64,000 nucleotides of DNA from Ursus arctos (GCF_023065955.2 NW_026622808.1:44776475-44840474), one strand, 5' to 3'. Positions 48,524-59,662 are shown, numbered from the stretch's first letter. Numbers and translations are program-made. The notes: a model not told the origin generated them from the letters alone.

Positions 48524-48712
48524 AGTGGTTCTCAACCGGTTCGTGGGGGGCATTTGGCAATATCAGGAGACATTTCTGATTGTCATGACTGGGGGGAGTA
48601 TAGTGGGTAGAGGCCAGGAATGCCGCTGAACGTTCTGTGGTGCACAGGACAACACACCACGAAGAAGTACTGGGCTCAAGGAGTCAACAGTGCTGAGGCT
48701 GAGAAACCCCGA
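48524..48712 (+). mobile_element. MER20 hAT MITE
   Basis: GTGGTTCTCAACCGGTTCGT, GGCATTTGGCAATATCAGGA, GTGGGTAGAGGCCAGGAATG, GGTGCACAGGACAACACACC and GAGGCTGAGAAACCCC match MER20 end to end. Confidence 0.92.
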
Positions 48713-48714
48713 TT

Positions 48715-48930
48715 TACAGCAACTATCAGCAGCTGTCGAGTATCTACCGTGTGCCAAGTCCTGCACGAGCATTTGTCACTTCTCTTTAAATCCTTAAGCT
48801 AACCTTTTGAGTTTCATATTTTAATTCCCAATCTTGAGATGCAGAAACGGAGGTTGAGGTGGTTTAAGAGGCTTGTACTGGCTTACTGGCCCCAGAGGCA
48901 GTTCAGGTCTATCTGACCCCAGCTCAGAAG
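48715..48930 (-). repeat. MIR SINE fragment (antisense)
   Basis: GAGTATCTACCGTGTGCCAA, TTGAGATGCAGAAACGGAGG and AAGAGGCTTGTACTGGCTTA fit antisense MIR. Adjoins the MER20. Confidence 0.65.
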
Positions 48931-49051
48931 TCGCTTCATTTTTAGCTGAATCTGCTTCTCATGTTCATTTCTCTGAGTCTGTGGACCTTACTGCTGGCTG
49001 TTGGCCACCCCCAATCCCTCTGTCTTCCTGTGTTTCCTCTTGTAGCTACCA

Positions 49052-49168
49052 CCAACACACACACACACACAGACACACAGACGCACAGACACATGCATAC
49101 ACACAGACACACACATACACACAGACACACACAGACACATGCATACACACAGACACACACACTCACAC
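49052..49168. repeat. Compound CA / CAGACA / CATGCATA array
   Basis: A (CA)n core followed by variant units with ACAGACACACAG and two copies of ACACATGCATACACACAGAC about 50 bases apart, so a higher-order unit has duplicated. Purine-pyrimidine alternation is almost complete. Confidence 0.93.
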
Positions 49169-49785
49169 GGTCTAAATGTCTCAGCTTTGTAGCTTTTATC
49201 TCCAAAGCTCTGCCTTCTGATCTAGTGGACAAACTAGAGAGGAAAATAGTGCCAGTTCCAATTCTTTAACCAATTTTAGATGTTAACTTGGCAAAAACTC
49301 CTGTATTTTCCCAGAAGACTTCAAGAGCTTTTTTACTGCTCTGGACTTCATCTCTAATTATGAAATTTAAGCCAATTTGAATGTTTCCAACTAGCTCAGG
49401 GCATTAGTTTAATCTCAGGACTACAAGTCGTTTCAGTGAGACTCCCAAAGTAGTGTAAGTTGGCCAACACATTTCCCTATTCAAATAACACCTATCCACA
49501 ATTTTTAAAAAAATAATTTGTCTTATATTGGTTTCTCCTTACAATACCCTCAGACTCTGTTGGCTTTTATTTTTTGTGTTTCGATCGAACTAAAGTTCAT
49601 GTGGTGTTTCATTTTTTATTCCAAGACAAAGCTCTTTCTTGGATTCAAGAGTAAGGATCTTGGCTGCTTCGGTCCTCGTGGGTCCCAGGCCCTGTGCTAC
49701 GCACCAAAGGCACAGAGCAAAATAATACCTAGCTCCTGGCTTCAAGCTCTTTGCTTTATTCCTATTACCCTTGATCTGTCATGCG
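49169..49785. other. Intron without recognised element
   Basis: AT-rich sequence with no recognised repeat, exon or RNA gene. Confidence 0.45.
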
Positions 49786-49789
49786 GAAA

Positions 49790-50265
49790 CAGTTGGGGCC
49801 AGTGGTTAAGAATTGAAGATCTGGGGGCGCCTGGGTAGCGCAGTCGTTAAAGCGTCTGCCTTCGGCTCAGGGCGTGATCCCGGAGTTTCGGGATCGAGTC
49901 CCACATCGGGCTCCTCCGCTGGGAGCCTGCTTCCTCTCTCACTCGCCTGCTGTGTTCCCTCTCTCATTGTCTCTCTGTCACATAAATAAATAAAATCTTA
50001 AAAAAAAAAAAAAAAAAAAAAGAATTGAAGATCTGTACCCAGACTGCCTCGGCCCCAATCTCAGTACCACCAGTCAACACCATCCTTGTGACTTTGGACA
50101 AGTTAAAGAACCTCTCCATGTTTCTGTTTCTTCCCCTGTGACATAGAGCTAACAGTGGTTCCTAACCTATTAAGTCATTGGTCAGATTAAATGGGTTATG
50201 ACACATAAAGCACTTATAACAACAGCAGGTGCTCATTAATGTGAGCCATTGTTTCCATCAGCCTG
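49790..50265 (+). repeat. MIR SINE split by a carnivore SINE
   Basis: Left part GGGGCCAGTGGTTAAGAATT. After the SINE, CAGACTGCCTCGGCCCCAAT, CCTTGTGACTTTGGACAAGT, AAAGAACCTCTCCATGTTTC and AAAGCACTTATAACAACAGC complete a plus-strand MIR. Confidence 0.85.
49824..50019 (+). mobile_element. Carnivore tRNA-Lys SINE, young
   Basis: Head GGGGGCGCCTGGGTAGCGCA, body rich in CpG, and a 22-base A tail. Perfect 16-bp duplication AAGAATTGAAGATCTG (49808-49823, 50020-50035). CpG retention and a long pure A tail suggest this is among the youngest insertions here. Confidence 0.98.
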
Positions 50266-50269
50266 TATT

Positions 50270-51495
50270 ATTATCTACCCTGGTGTCCATATCGTGCTTT
50301 ATATGTAGCTGGTGTTTATTAAATCTCAATGGGCTGATCAGCTGAAAAACAAGTGGATAAGTGCAAACTCCACTGACTTTCTCATCTTGACAAATGCCTT
50401 GGAAGGCTTCCTGTTACACTGTTGACATCAAACCCCCTTTTACATTGTGTTTTATTCCTGAGCCTCCAAATTGCACATCATTACAGAAAAATGCAATCAA
50501 ACCTAAGATGGGGTTTCACACTGTCTGGCCTTTCTGTCACTCAGTTCCCCTCCCTTGGCTTTCCCACCCCCCGACCTGGCACTCAGATCTCATACATTAG
50601 GGAAAAGAGGGGAAAGAACACAACCCCATTAAACTAACCAGGCTCCAGAGAACTGGAGCTTGAGTCCCTTATCAGCTGACAAGTCTAAAAATAGCAGGAG
50701 AGTGCGAAGAGCACAATTGTGTAACAGGAAGAAATTTGAGGAAATTTGATTGTTCGGGGGCATCTAGCTGAGAAATGAGGTTCAGACTTTCACCCTCCTC
50801 CTATCATTTTTTGAAAGTGGTGAAATCTTCCCCTCCCCACCCACCCCATGATGGCAAAAATATCCTTACTATTTGCTAAGTTTATTTCTTTGATTCCAGA
50901 ACAAGCAAACACTCACAAACACACACAGCTTCAGCAGTTTAAGAATGCCTCGCACCAATACTCATGGTTCATTAAACTTTCAAATAATTGGCACAAAGTC
51001 CAGAGCTTGGATTTTTCTGCAACCCTCTTAGTTCTTTCTCCCAGCTGGGCATCTTCATTTCCATTGCTTATTAGTAGGACCCTAATCAAAGCCAGGGAGC
51101 CACACAAGGAAGAAATTTGTCCTGGGAACACAAAGGAAGTGACTCCAGATAAAAACTGGCTTGGATCCCTTATGAAGGATTTTAGATATAGAGAAAAAGA
51201 GAGGGAAAGATGTAAAGAGACTGGACCAAAAAAAAAAAAAAAGAACAACTGGAGTTGCCCATACCTGTAGCCAGGCACACTGTACACTCTAAACTTTCCA
51301 GATATATGAGCTGCTGAATTTCTCTTTGTGCTTATTGGTTTGATGTGGGTTTCTGATACTTGTCAAATGAAATGATCTTGAACTATACATAATGTCTAAC
51401 TTTTCTGTAAAAAAAAAAAAAGCTAAAAGAACTGATACATCAAAAGTTAATTATGAAGTTTAAATAACAAATAGCTAAGCACACAGATGCTTAAT
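50270..51495. other. Intron without recognised repeat
   Basis: Repeat-free apart from A runs at 51228-51242 and 51410-51421. A consensus MEF2-type word CTAAAAATAG (50685-50694) lies next to ATCAGCTGACAAG, an E-box/AP-1-like word. Confidence 0.4.
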
Positions 51496-51499
51496 GACA

Positions 51500-51500
51500 T

Positions 51501-51535
<35 letters not shown>
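51500..51535. repeat. (ATTT)n microsatellite
   Basis: Nine uninterrupted TTTA units. Confidence 0.95.
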
Positions 51536-51559
51536 CAGGACCAAGAAAGAATAAGGTGG

Positions 51560-51830
51560 AATAACTCTGGTAGTACTTTTATATCCATTATTATGAACAA
51601 CTCTAGTCCTTTCCATCTGTGTGGCTATATAATATTTCATTACATAGAGATAACATGAATTATTCAACCCATCTCTTATTGTTAGACTTTGAATTTTTCT
51701 CTCTCACAAGCCATGCTACGGTAATCAGCCTTGCACTGTAATCTTAACACATATTTTGAATCATTTATTTAGGATAAAACCCCCCAAATTTTCTTCCTGA
51801 TTTTTAAAGAAGGAATTTCTTTAAATCAGT
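51560..51830 (-). repeat. Antisense L1M-type fragment
   Basis: GTGGCTATATAATATTTCAT, GAATTATTCAACCCATCTCT and AATCATTTATTTAGGATAAA are the antisense 3' ORF2 order of old L1. Confidence 0.65.
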
Positions 51831-52735
51831 ATAAAGCATATCCTTCATAAGTTACCTCTGATCTATGTGAACATTTGGATTCCAACTTTCGACTCTACCC
51901 TAGACCCTGCAATCTTACTACTATTGGAGAAAAGATCTCCTGAAAGAATCAGCAAAGAGAATTTTTTCTTCCCAGAGAGGAAAACAATAACACAACTTGT
52001 CCTAAGGATGCTGCCACTGACACATTTGCTTTGAAACTTGAGATACTAAGGGGACATCAAAATTCAATTCAAGCCATGTTTAAGTAGGCAGAAGCACAGG
52101 CTTTAATTACCAAGGAAAAATCCCCAAGACAGGCTTTACTCTGCATGACAGTGTAAGCTTAGCCCCATTGCTGAGCTCTGCGTACTCGTCCTTTGCCAGT
52201 ATCTTTTCTCACTGAGGCTCAGTAAGTGAAGTTCAAGATCATTAATTACTCCTCCAGCCATAGACAGAAGAAGAAGAAAACAAAAATAAAGTCCATGTGA
52301 TGAGTTTTTACAATAATGGAATGGCTATAAGTTTCATCCTGGGGCCAATGGCTGAAGTTCTGTATATGGCAAGGCAGTGGCTGGTTGGAGAGCAGCAAGA
52401 TCCGGAAGAGTCTTTGCCCAGCCCTGTTGGCTGCAGTCGCCTCCTGAAAGCCTCTGCATAAATCTGGTGGCTCTTTCTAAACCCCCCGTTAAGCTATTTC
52501 CCACATATTGGCTTGGCTTGTTTTTCCCCACGTGTTCTGTAAATTGTTGCTTTAGGATTGAAAAAAACCAAGACCAAACTACATGGGATTAATATCTCTG
52601 TTTAGAAGATCCACCTGTGCGGGACCCCATTCAGAGCTTTATAAAACACTCATGCCGTAAAGATTGGCACAGTTATTGGGAATGGGCTAGGCACGGGGCT
52701 TTGGAAAGGAGAGAATGGATTCATATTAGGTTATA
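51831..52735. other. Intron without recognised element
   Basis: No repeat, exon or RNA gene was recognised. Confidence 0.45.
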
Positions 52736-52745
52736 TGTATGGAGA

Positions 52746-52942
52746 CTTTTTTTTTTTGAGATTTATTTATTTATTTTAGAGAGAGAGTGCGTGCATGAGT
52801 TGGGGAGGGGCAGAGCCTTCAAGCAGACTCCCTGCTGAGCACAGAGCCCTACAGGAGGCTCAGTCCCACGACCCATGAGATGGTGACCTGAGCCAAAAAC
52901 CAAGAGTGCAATGGTCAAGCTACGAAGCCACCCAGGTGTCCC
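52746..52942 (-). mobile_element. Carnivore tRNA-Lys SINE, old subtype (antisense)
   Basis: Poly-T start, GAGATTTATTTATTTATTTT, GA-rich body, AGCCAAAAACCAAGAGTGCA and head complement GCCACCCAGGTGTCCC. Short duplication TGTATGGAG on both sides (52736-52744, 52943-52951). Confidence 0.92.
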
Positions 52943-53039
52943 TGTATGGAGGAGATTCTTAACGAAGGGATCCTGTCTTTCATTCTTCCAGCCATCACTT
53001 CAAATGTCTCTGGTTTATGGAAATAAAAGACTCACTCCT

Positions 53040-53535
53040 CACTTCAGCATTCAAGGCCGTCCAAAGCCATGACCCTTCACCTACTCTTCAGAGCCATCTC
53101 CTTCCATTTCCTACATGCTTTGTTTTAGCCAAAGTGGAGTCCTTACCATTCCCTAAACTTGCTGTGTATGTTACCTATTTCTGCATGACTGCTGCACCTC
53201 TACCTGCCACTAGGAATGTTGTCCTCACCTCCCCCATCTCAGCCTGTCGCAATTAAACTCATCACCAAAGGCCCATCTCCAATGCCGTCTGTTCCCATGA
53301 AATATTCCTTTACCTTTCATATCTACCTTCACCTTCCCCACCTTCTGTATTCCTCAAGAGATATGAGATATGAATTCTTCCTCCTCAAACCTCCATAGCC
53401 CTGTGTGAAAAAAAATTTTTGTATGGAAACCATTACTATCTTGTACTTTAGGTAGACAAGGTTTTATCTGATTCCCCCACTAAATATTAAATATCTGAAG
53501 GGCAAAGACTATTTCCAACACAGCCATAGTTTCCT
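53040..53535 (+). repeat. L2 LINE 3' region
   Basis: CATTCAAGGCCGTCCAAAGC, AGAGCCATCTCCTTCCATTT, TAGCCAAAGTGGAGTCCTTA, ACCATTACTATCTTGTACTT and TATCTGAAGGGCAAAGACTA follow L2 order on the plus strand. Diverged. Confidence 0.7.
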
Positions 53536-53539
53536 AAAG

Positions 53540-55040
53540 TCAGTATTAAAAGTGAAATTAATGACCTTATAAGGTCATTCAAGAACAGAGTCTGTTATAA
53601 TTCAGCACACGTTTGTTGAGTTCCTCCTGTGTCAGGAACTGCGGTCAGCACTAACTGCACATAACCAATGTCTGTTCCAAGAGCAATATGGGAAGAACTC
53701 CCAAAAGCTCCAGTTGGTGTGTGCATGGCTCTTTACCTAGAACTCCAATTTCCACACGCACTTGACTTTCAGTTCAGGCCAATCATACATCTATCCGAGA
53801 GTTCCTCACGCAACCGTAGGTCCTGGGGTAGCAGTGCAAGCGGCACTTTCAGCTGTAGTTGAACTCAAAATCCTTCATTGTTTCTTTCTACCCACTGAAA
53901 CAAATTGCTCTAACAGGACTTCATTTTCATCAAAATTCCACTTCTAACTATAGGGTTTTTTTGGTCTGTGCTCTTACTTACTTCTCTTGCTATAAGATCA
54001 TTTAGCCTCCTCTTAAGCATTGTTCTTGCAACAAAGACTGATGCCTGCTGACTTTGAGTAAGGCATTATGCCAGGCACATCACCTAAGCCTGCGTCTCTC
54101 CATCCTCTTTTGCCCTCTCATTTTATAGTTTATCTCTCCAAAACAGAAATACTTTCTTTCCCCAAAGCTCTTGAATTAGGGAAAGAGGTCAGAAATTAAA
54201 TGCTATCTCATCACTCTTGTTTAGAAATACAGAATCCTTATTGGTGTGTGAAAGTGGGAAATAGCAACCCATTTTTCCCACCTAAAATTGAACAACAGCT
54301 AAGTAGAAGTGAAGGGATAAATTTAAATTAGAAAGGCTATATTAAATCAACCCAAATCAAAGCCGATTTCACTCCAGGAAGTGTATGCATGAAAAGGTGT
54401 AATTTTAAAAACTTGATATTCTGCTGCCTTTATGCATATTCACTTCACGAACTTAGACCTCTAGGAGCCTCCTAGGACTGCTTCCCCATTTTTAATAAGG
54501 ATTGAGAATGAGGCATTTCCTGAAGGAATTAAAGGAGGGAGGCAATTTTGGTTTTAGGTGGGGCTTTTTTTGTTTGTCTTTTTAAGCTTAGCAGCAACAT
54601 TAAAACAAAGAAGCAGCTATTCTGCTGGGTCTTGTGTGTGCTTTAAGAGTACTCCAAATAAAATGAACCTTTGGGGAGTCAGTAAAGAAATTATGGTTTG
54701 GCAATTAGGGGGACAACTGATCCATCAGGGGAAAAAAATCTCACTATTAATTGCAATTTCTAAATAACATCAGTGGGCCTCTGTGCAGTTGCTGGGAATA
54801 CTTATCTTGGGAAAAGGAGGGGTTTTCAAAGAGCTCCCAGATTTGGTAACTTAAAGGCCAGGGCTACCAGCTGGATCATGTTCCAGTCATTAGGACACCA
54901 TCATGGTCATCATAAAACCATCCCAGAGAGGGGCAAGCTGGGAATTAGCTCAGACTGGCCCATTCATTCTATGTGGCTGCCAACCTCAGAACGATATTCT
55001 GTGGGGTGTCACCACACTTTAGGGAGCCTATTAAGGAAGG
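53540..55040. other. Intron, mostly unassigned
   Basis: A short antisense L2/MIR-like terminus lies at about 53600-53655 (CACACGTTTGTTGAGTTCCT). Otherwise no element was recognised. Confidence 0.4.
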
Positions 55041-55048
55041 GCATCAGA

Positions 55049-55217
55049 GGGGCGCCTGGGTGTCTCAGTTGGTTAAGCATCTGCCTTCGGCTCAGGTCAT
55101 GGTCCGTATCAGGCTCCCTGCTTCCCTGTCTCCCTGCTTCTCCCTCTCCCTGCCCCGCTCGTGCTCTCTCTCGCTCTCTCTCTCTCTCAAATAAATAAAT
55201 AAAATCTTTTTTAAAAA
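55049..55217 (+). mobile_element. Carnivore tRNA-Lys SINE with internal deletion
   Basis: Head GGGGCGCCTGGGTGTCTCAG, then the body jumps from GGCTCAGGTCATGGTC to CGTATCAGGCTCCCTG, missing about 30 bp that normally holds the 'CCTGGGATCGAGCCC' part of the tRNA-like region. CT-rich body and A tail are present. Target duplication is poorly preserved. Confidence 0.93.
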
Positions 55218-55369
55218 ATGGTGTCAGGACTATTGAGAAGCTGATTTTTGTATGCCATTTCCTCCATCCCCAAAATAATAATCACTGCTATGAACCCCTC
55301 AGTTCCATGAATCTTTAAGGATATAAAATTACAGATGTAACCATTAATGCTGTGAGCAACTTTGAAATC

Positions 55370-55460
55370 ATGACTTCTTTGCCCTCCATCTTACCCATGG
55401 AGGCCCAGAGAAGTTGTCATTTGCCCAAAGTCACACAGCCTGTTCTAGAAAGCTCCATCC
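55370..55460 (-). repeat. MIR SINE fragment (antisense)
   Basis: CATGGAGGCCCAGAGAAGTT and ATTTGCCCAAAGTCACACAG are the antisense MIR core. Confidence 0.7.
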
Positions 55461-56205
55461 TCACTCAGTTCGTCCGAGTCCATCAAGAAAGGCTGACGTG
55501 TGAATCAGGCTCATCTTGCCACCTGCCTTCCCATTATTCCATGTCAGTCTGGTTCAGGGCAGAGGCTCTGTGAAAGGCATATGTGGGTTGTGCTGTGAAT
55601 TTTTTTTTTTGTCCTCATTTACATCAAAACAATAGCTGACTTGGGGACAGGATGCCTCCACAGAAGTTGAGATAGATTTAACTATGTTTTGCAAAGAACA
55701 TTTACTTCTGAGACAGACCAGGTTTCAGGCTCCCGGGTGGGTGCATCAGTTGGTGAAGCCATTAGTTGAATGTCAGGGCTTTTTTTTTCTTTTCCCTCCT
55801 AGAATCTGCACTCTGCTTTCCCTGCTGTGGACGATGAATCTAAAATATTTATGTGGCTTTATAATGACTATTTAGCATTTAAGGCACCTGATATTTGCCA
55901 AAGTGCCTGACAATCCGTGTTTATTAACAGGAAAATAACGGCTGGAAAAATCTGTGCTGTGATATTTAGGGAGTAGGTTCCTTTGTGGCTACATACGGTA
56001 TTTCTGGGAATGATATAAGGGCCAGTGATTCAGAGTGAAATTTATTGGCCGAACTCTGCCTAAGACCTCATACTTAAATTTCCCCCTAGTTTACTAAAGA
56101 CTCTGTTCCAATGATCCTGAATAATAGCGTGATATTATGCATTTTATTCACTAATCAAGCACTTATTAAGTGTCGACTCAGTGTTAAGGATGAAGAATAA
56201 GATTT
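55461..56205. other. Intron without recognised element
   Basis: No repeat was recognised apart from a possible antisense L2 end at 56140-56205 (CACTAATCAAGCACTTATTA). Confidence 0.4.
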
Positions 56206-56222
56206 GTCCAAATTCTGTCCAA

Positions 56223-56421
56223 TTTTTTTTTTTAAGATTTTTTTATTTATTTGTTTGACAGAGAGAGACAGCCAGTGAGAGAGGGAACACAAGCAGGGGG
56301 AGTGGGAGAGGAAGAAGCAGGCTCATAGCGGAGGAGTCTGATGTGGGGCTCGATCCCAGAGCACCAGGATCACGCCCTGAGCCGAAGGCAGACGCTTAAT
56401 GACTGCGCCACCCAGGTGCCC
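56223..56421 (-). mobile_element. Carnivore tRNA-Lys SINE (antisense)
   Basis: Poly-T start, GA-rich body with GGAACACAAGCAGGGGGAGT, and head complement CGCCACCCAGGTGCCC. Perfect 15-bp duplication CCAAATTCTGTCCAA (56208-56222, 56422-56436). Confidence 0.98.
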
Positions 56422-56539
56422 CCAAATTCTGTCCAAGATTCTGTCCTAACCATGGGAGGTTAGGTGCTCCTCCCATGACACCTTCGGTCTAGACTTAATG
56501 GAAGCCTCTCAACACTGGGATGGGAGCCTGGGCAGGGGT

Positions 56540-56712
56540 GAAATCTGGCAATGTCTGGACACATTTCTGGTTATCACTATTGAAGGGAGTGTTACTGGTG
56601 GGTAGTGGTAGAGACTGAAGATGGAACTCAACATCCTGGAGCGCACAGGACCCCCCAGCAACAATGGAAGAATTATCTGGTCCAAAATGTGAGTAGTGCC
56701 AAGGTGAGGGAA
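56540..56712 (+). mobile_element. MER20 hAT MITE, 5' truncated
   Basis: ATCTGGCAATGTCTGGACAC, CTGGTTATCACTATTGAAGG, GGAGCGCACAGGACCCCCCA, AGAATTATCTGGTCCAAAAT and TAGTGCCAAGGTGAGGG match MER20. The first 30 or so bases are missing or decayed. Confidence 0.88.
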
Positions 56713-57429
56713 CCCTATTGCAAGCCTGCCTCTCTGGTGTATAATGATTTGGGTACATATCAGCCTCCCCCCTTGAGATCTCTGAGTGCAGAGACCATTT
56801 CTTAGTTCTCATCGCATCGCAGCACCTAACACATAGAATACAAAACTTAGTACATGGTGTTGAACGAATTCACGGAGATGGTATCCTATCCCTCTGGAAG
56901 CCCGAGCCCAGGATCTCTGGAGTGGAAATGGGTAAACAGGCACTTTAGGGATAAAATGCATCTGGTCTTCAGAGTACAATCAGATAAGAGCTACTTTGTG
57001 TGACCTCATAATTCATCATCCAAACAGATATACTTTTGAAACTGGATGTGAGCACTTTCAAGTAATGAAGGCAGGAATACAGATGAAAGCCTGCCACTGG
57101 CCTATCCTACACAAACAAGGCATATTTATAGCCCACATGTTCCTGAGCAGCCACCGTGAAGCAAGAAAATATGAGGGAAAGTCTGGACTTCTTGTTTCCT
57201 GGATAAGTAGAATTATCTCCAGCAGCCGGCATACTTTGTTGGGAGGGAGAAGTGAGAAAGATCTTCTGTAGAAACTTGCTAGAGTGAAGTAAATGATGGG
57301 TGTGGTTTGTGACTTCTCCAAGCCTAGACTTTGAAAGAAAGACACTGAGACTGCAAGTTAACTTGTTATTTGTACTAAACTCTATTTCACAGTTTATCAT
57401 CTTTAGTGCATTTATTGTGAAAACAAACA

Positions 57430-57960
57430 TCTACTTCATTTTAATTCAAAGTGTCATGGTTTTGTTATGAGCAAATATTAAGGACAATAAAGTGACTGTC
57501 TTTAACTTCAGGTAAAATAACGTCCTTTATTCTGTAGTTCCGTCTGATACGCAACCGCAACAGAGAAATCGCCAACTGAGACTATAATATGCCGTGTCTG
57601 CTTAAACTAGATTAAGAAGATTCTCCTCGCCACGAGATCCGCAGCGTCCGTCACCCTTACACAGATTTAGAGATTTCACTACTTGGTATGGGAGTTTGAT
57701 ATCAAGTGGACCTTTCAGAATAAAATGTTACTGGTATTTGATAGTCTCCATTCCAGCTGGCTTTCTTCGAGTACACGAAACAAACACCAGATGGTAATTT
57801 GTAGAAGGATAAAGGAACTGGTGCTAATTTTAGAAAGTTCTTGGCCATTTCCCTCACCCAAAGTTAGGAAGGGAATTCTCAGTTGGAATGACTTTCCAAG
57901 TTTCAAGAAGCAGCTGTCTGGTTTTCTTAAAACCATGCCATCATTCTGCTTCACGGTATG
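57430..57960. other. Repeat-free block with CpG cluster
   Basis: No repeat signature was recognised. Within it, 57531-57650 holds 11 CpG dinucleotides in 120 bp (57531, 57541, 57550, 57556, 57570, 57593, 57628, 57633, 57640, 57645, 57649), far denser than the surrounding intron. E-box words CAGATGG and CAGCTG occur at about 57787 and 57910. Could be an enhancer, an orphan CpG patch or a small retroposed GC-rich piece; the minus strand shows AATAAA near 57532 without a convincing A tail. Confidence 0.4.
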
Positions 57961-58426
57961 CCAGGCCAGACCGCAGTATTCCATGCATAGAAAATCTGTG
58001 CTCTAAATCTCCTTCCCAGTCGCTGGTAAACACATCAACCAGGACAAAGGTGGGCCTCCGAAACCCAGGGCCCATTGGCCCATTGACACTCCATTTCCTC
58101 CTTCACTCACTCTACCCCTAACCACTCCTGGGGTAGGTAGTCCAACTGGTTGAACCCGTTTTTAATCTCTGGTCTCAACTGTCAGGTGGCAGTCTCACCA
58201 AAAAGGCTCACTGGTGAGAGCTAAATGAAAGGTGTATTGATGCAAAGACTGGGCAAAGCCAGGCCTGTTGGCAATTTGCGAGACAGATGGCTCTGCAAGT
58301 ATGATTCTCACACTCGGTTGTAAGGTAAACTGTGAACCAGGGAGCAACAGGCGGCCGGTAAAGGCAATGCTTCCGTGCTGTCTGCATGTTTACATTTAGC
58401 TCTTAGAGACTGAAATCTTCCTAATT

Positions 58427-58520
58427 GAATTCAACAAACAGTTACTGAGAAGTCATTGTGTGCAACGCACTATGCTAAGCTCTGAGGTCCGGAGGCAGCT
58501 GAGTTTCAGAGAGTCCTAGC
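58427..58520 (-). repeat. L2/MIR-type terminus (antisense)
   Basis: AATTCAACAAACAGTTACTG and GCAACGCACTATGCTAAGCT match the antisense L2-type end. Confidence 0.55.
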
Positions 58521-58750
58521 TTGAGAGCTCTTGGGTTCACTGTGCCAAGAGGGGAGAACAAACGGTTATGGAAGAAGAAAGGAAGAACGAGGGACTGATT
58601 CCAACCACAGAAACAGGATTGTGTTTCTGAGGAGCGGAAGGTCTACTGTGAACACAAAGGTTGAGTTTCTATGGGCAAATATGGTAGGAAGCTTCTTCCA
58701 TGAGGAGGGAAGCAGAGTGAGGAACAGAACACAGAAGAGGGCAGAGGGAG

Positions 58751-58946
58751 CGTGTATTTGTGTGAGTGAGGGTGTGGGTGTGTGTGAGTGTGGGTTGTGT
58801 GTGCGGGTGAGTGTGGATGCGTCCGAGTGAAGGTGTGTGAGGACACATGTGAGTATGGATGCATGTGAGTGAGGATATGTGTGGTGAGGTGCATGAGTGT
58901 AAGTGTGCATGTGTGAGAGTGTGAATGTGTGTGAGGGTGAGTGTAT
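58751..58946 (+). repeat. Degenerate GTGTGA/GTGAGT minisatellite
   Basis: Almost 200 bp of irregular GTGTGAGTG, GTGTGGATGC and GAGTGAGG units. Imperfect units of about 24 bases recur (GTGTGGATGC.GAGTGA, GAGTATGGATGCATGTGAGT). His/Thr-rich open frames on the minus strand are repeat artefacts. Confidence 0.9.
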
Positions 58947-59160
58947 TTAACGCTGGAGAATTTAGTGGATGAGGCTATTAAAGGTGGGGTAGCCCTAATT
59001 GTGGGACATAGATTTATATGACATCTTTTATAGATCTCTGACCTTTCCTCCTTCCAAAAAAAGAAAGAAAGAAAAAGAAAAGATGTTCCCAAGACAGGAT
59101 GAATTCCAAAATACTTATCTACACAAATTGGAAGTTTTCTGTTGGAGAAGGATATTAGCA

Positions 59161-59330
59161 GGGGTGCCTGGGTGGCTCAGTCAGTTAAGCATCTGACTCT
59201 TGATTTGGGCTTAGGTCGTGATCTCAGGTTGTGAGATCGAGCCCTGCATCAAGCTCCATGCTGGGTATAGATCCTGCTTATGATTCTTTTTCTCTCCCTC
59301 TCTCTTTCCCTCCCTGCCGAAAAAAAAAAG
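59161..59330 (+). mobile_element. Carnivore tRNA-Lys SINE, older subtype
   Basis: Head GGGGTGCCTGGGTGGCTCAG, then GCATCTGACTCTTGATTTGG. Flanked by GAAGGATATTAGCA and GAAGGATATCAGCA (59147-59160, 59331-59344), one mismatch. Confidence 0.96.
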
Positions 59331-59449
59331 GAAGGATATCAGCAAACCTGTGTTTTAAAAAGCTTATGTTAACAATTAAAATGCTGGTAGTAGAGATGGG
59401 GGGCTGGTTAGCAGACAATTGCAATAGTCCACAGAGGAAGCAGTAAGAG

Positions 59450-59662
59450 TCTAATCATAACCTAACACTTTTTGAGCACTTACAGCATGCCAGGCATGAA
59501 ACCAAGGGCTTTACATGCATTTTTTCATTTACAGTTCGCAGAAAGCCTCGGAGCTAAGTGTTTTCACTCCCATTTCAAGTGAGGCCCAAGAAAAGTAACG
59601 TGGCTGGTGAATGGCTGAGCCAGAAGTGCATCCAGATCTGTGTGGTCCAAGGCTTGGGCGGG
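59450..59662 (-). repeat. MIR SINE (antisense)
   Basis: TTTTTGAGCACTTACAGCAT, GCCAGGCATGAAACCAAGGG, CTTTACATGCATTTTTTCAT and GTGGCTGGTGAATGGCTGAG follow antisense MIR order. Confidence 0.8.
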
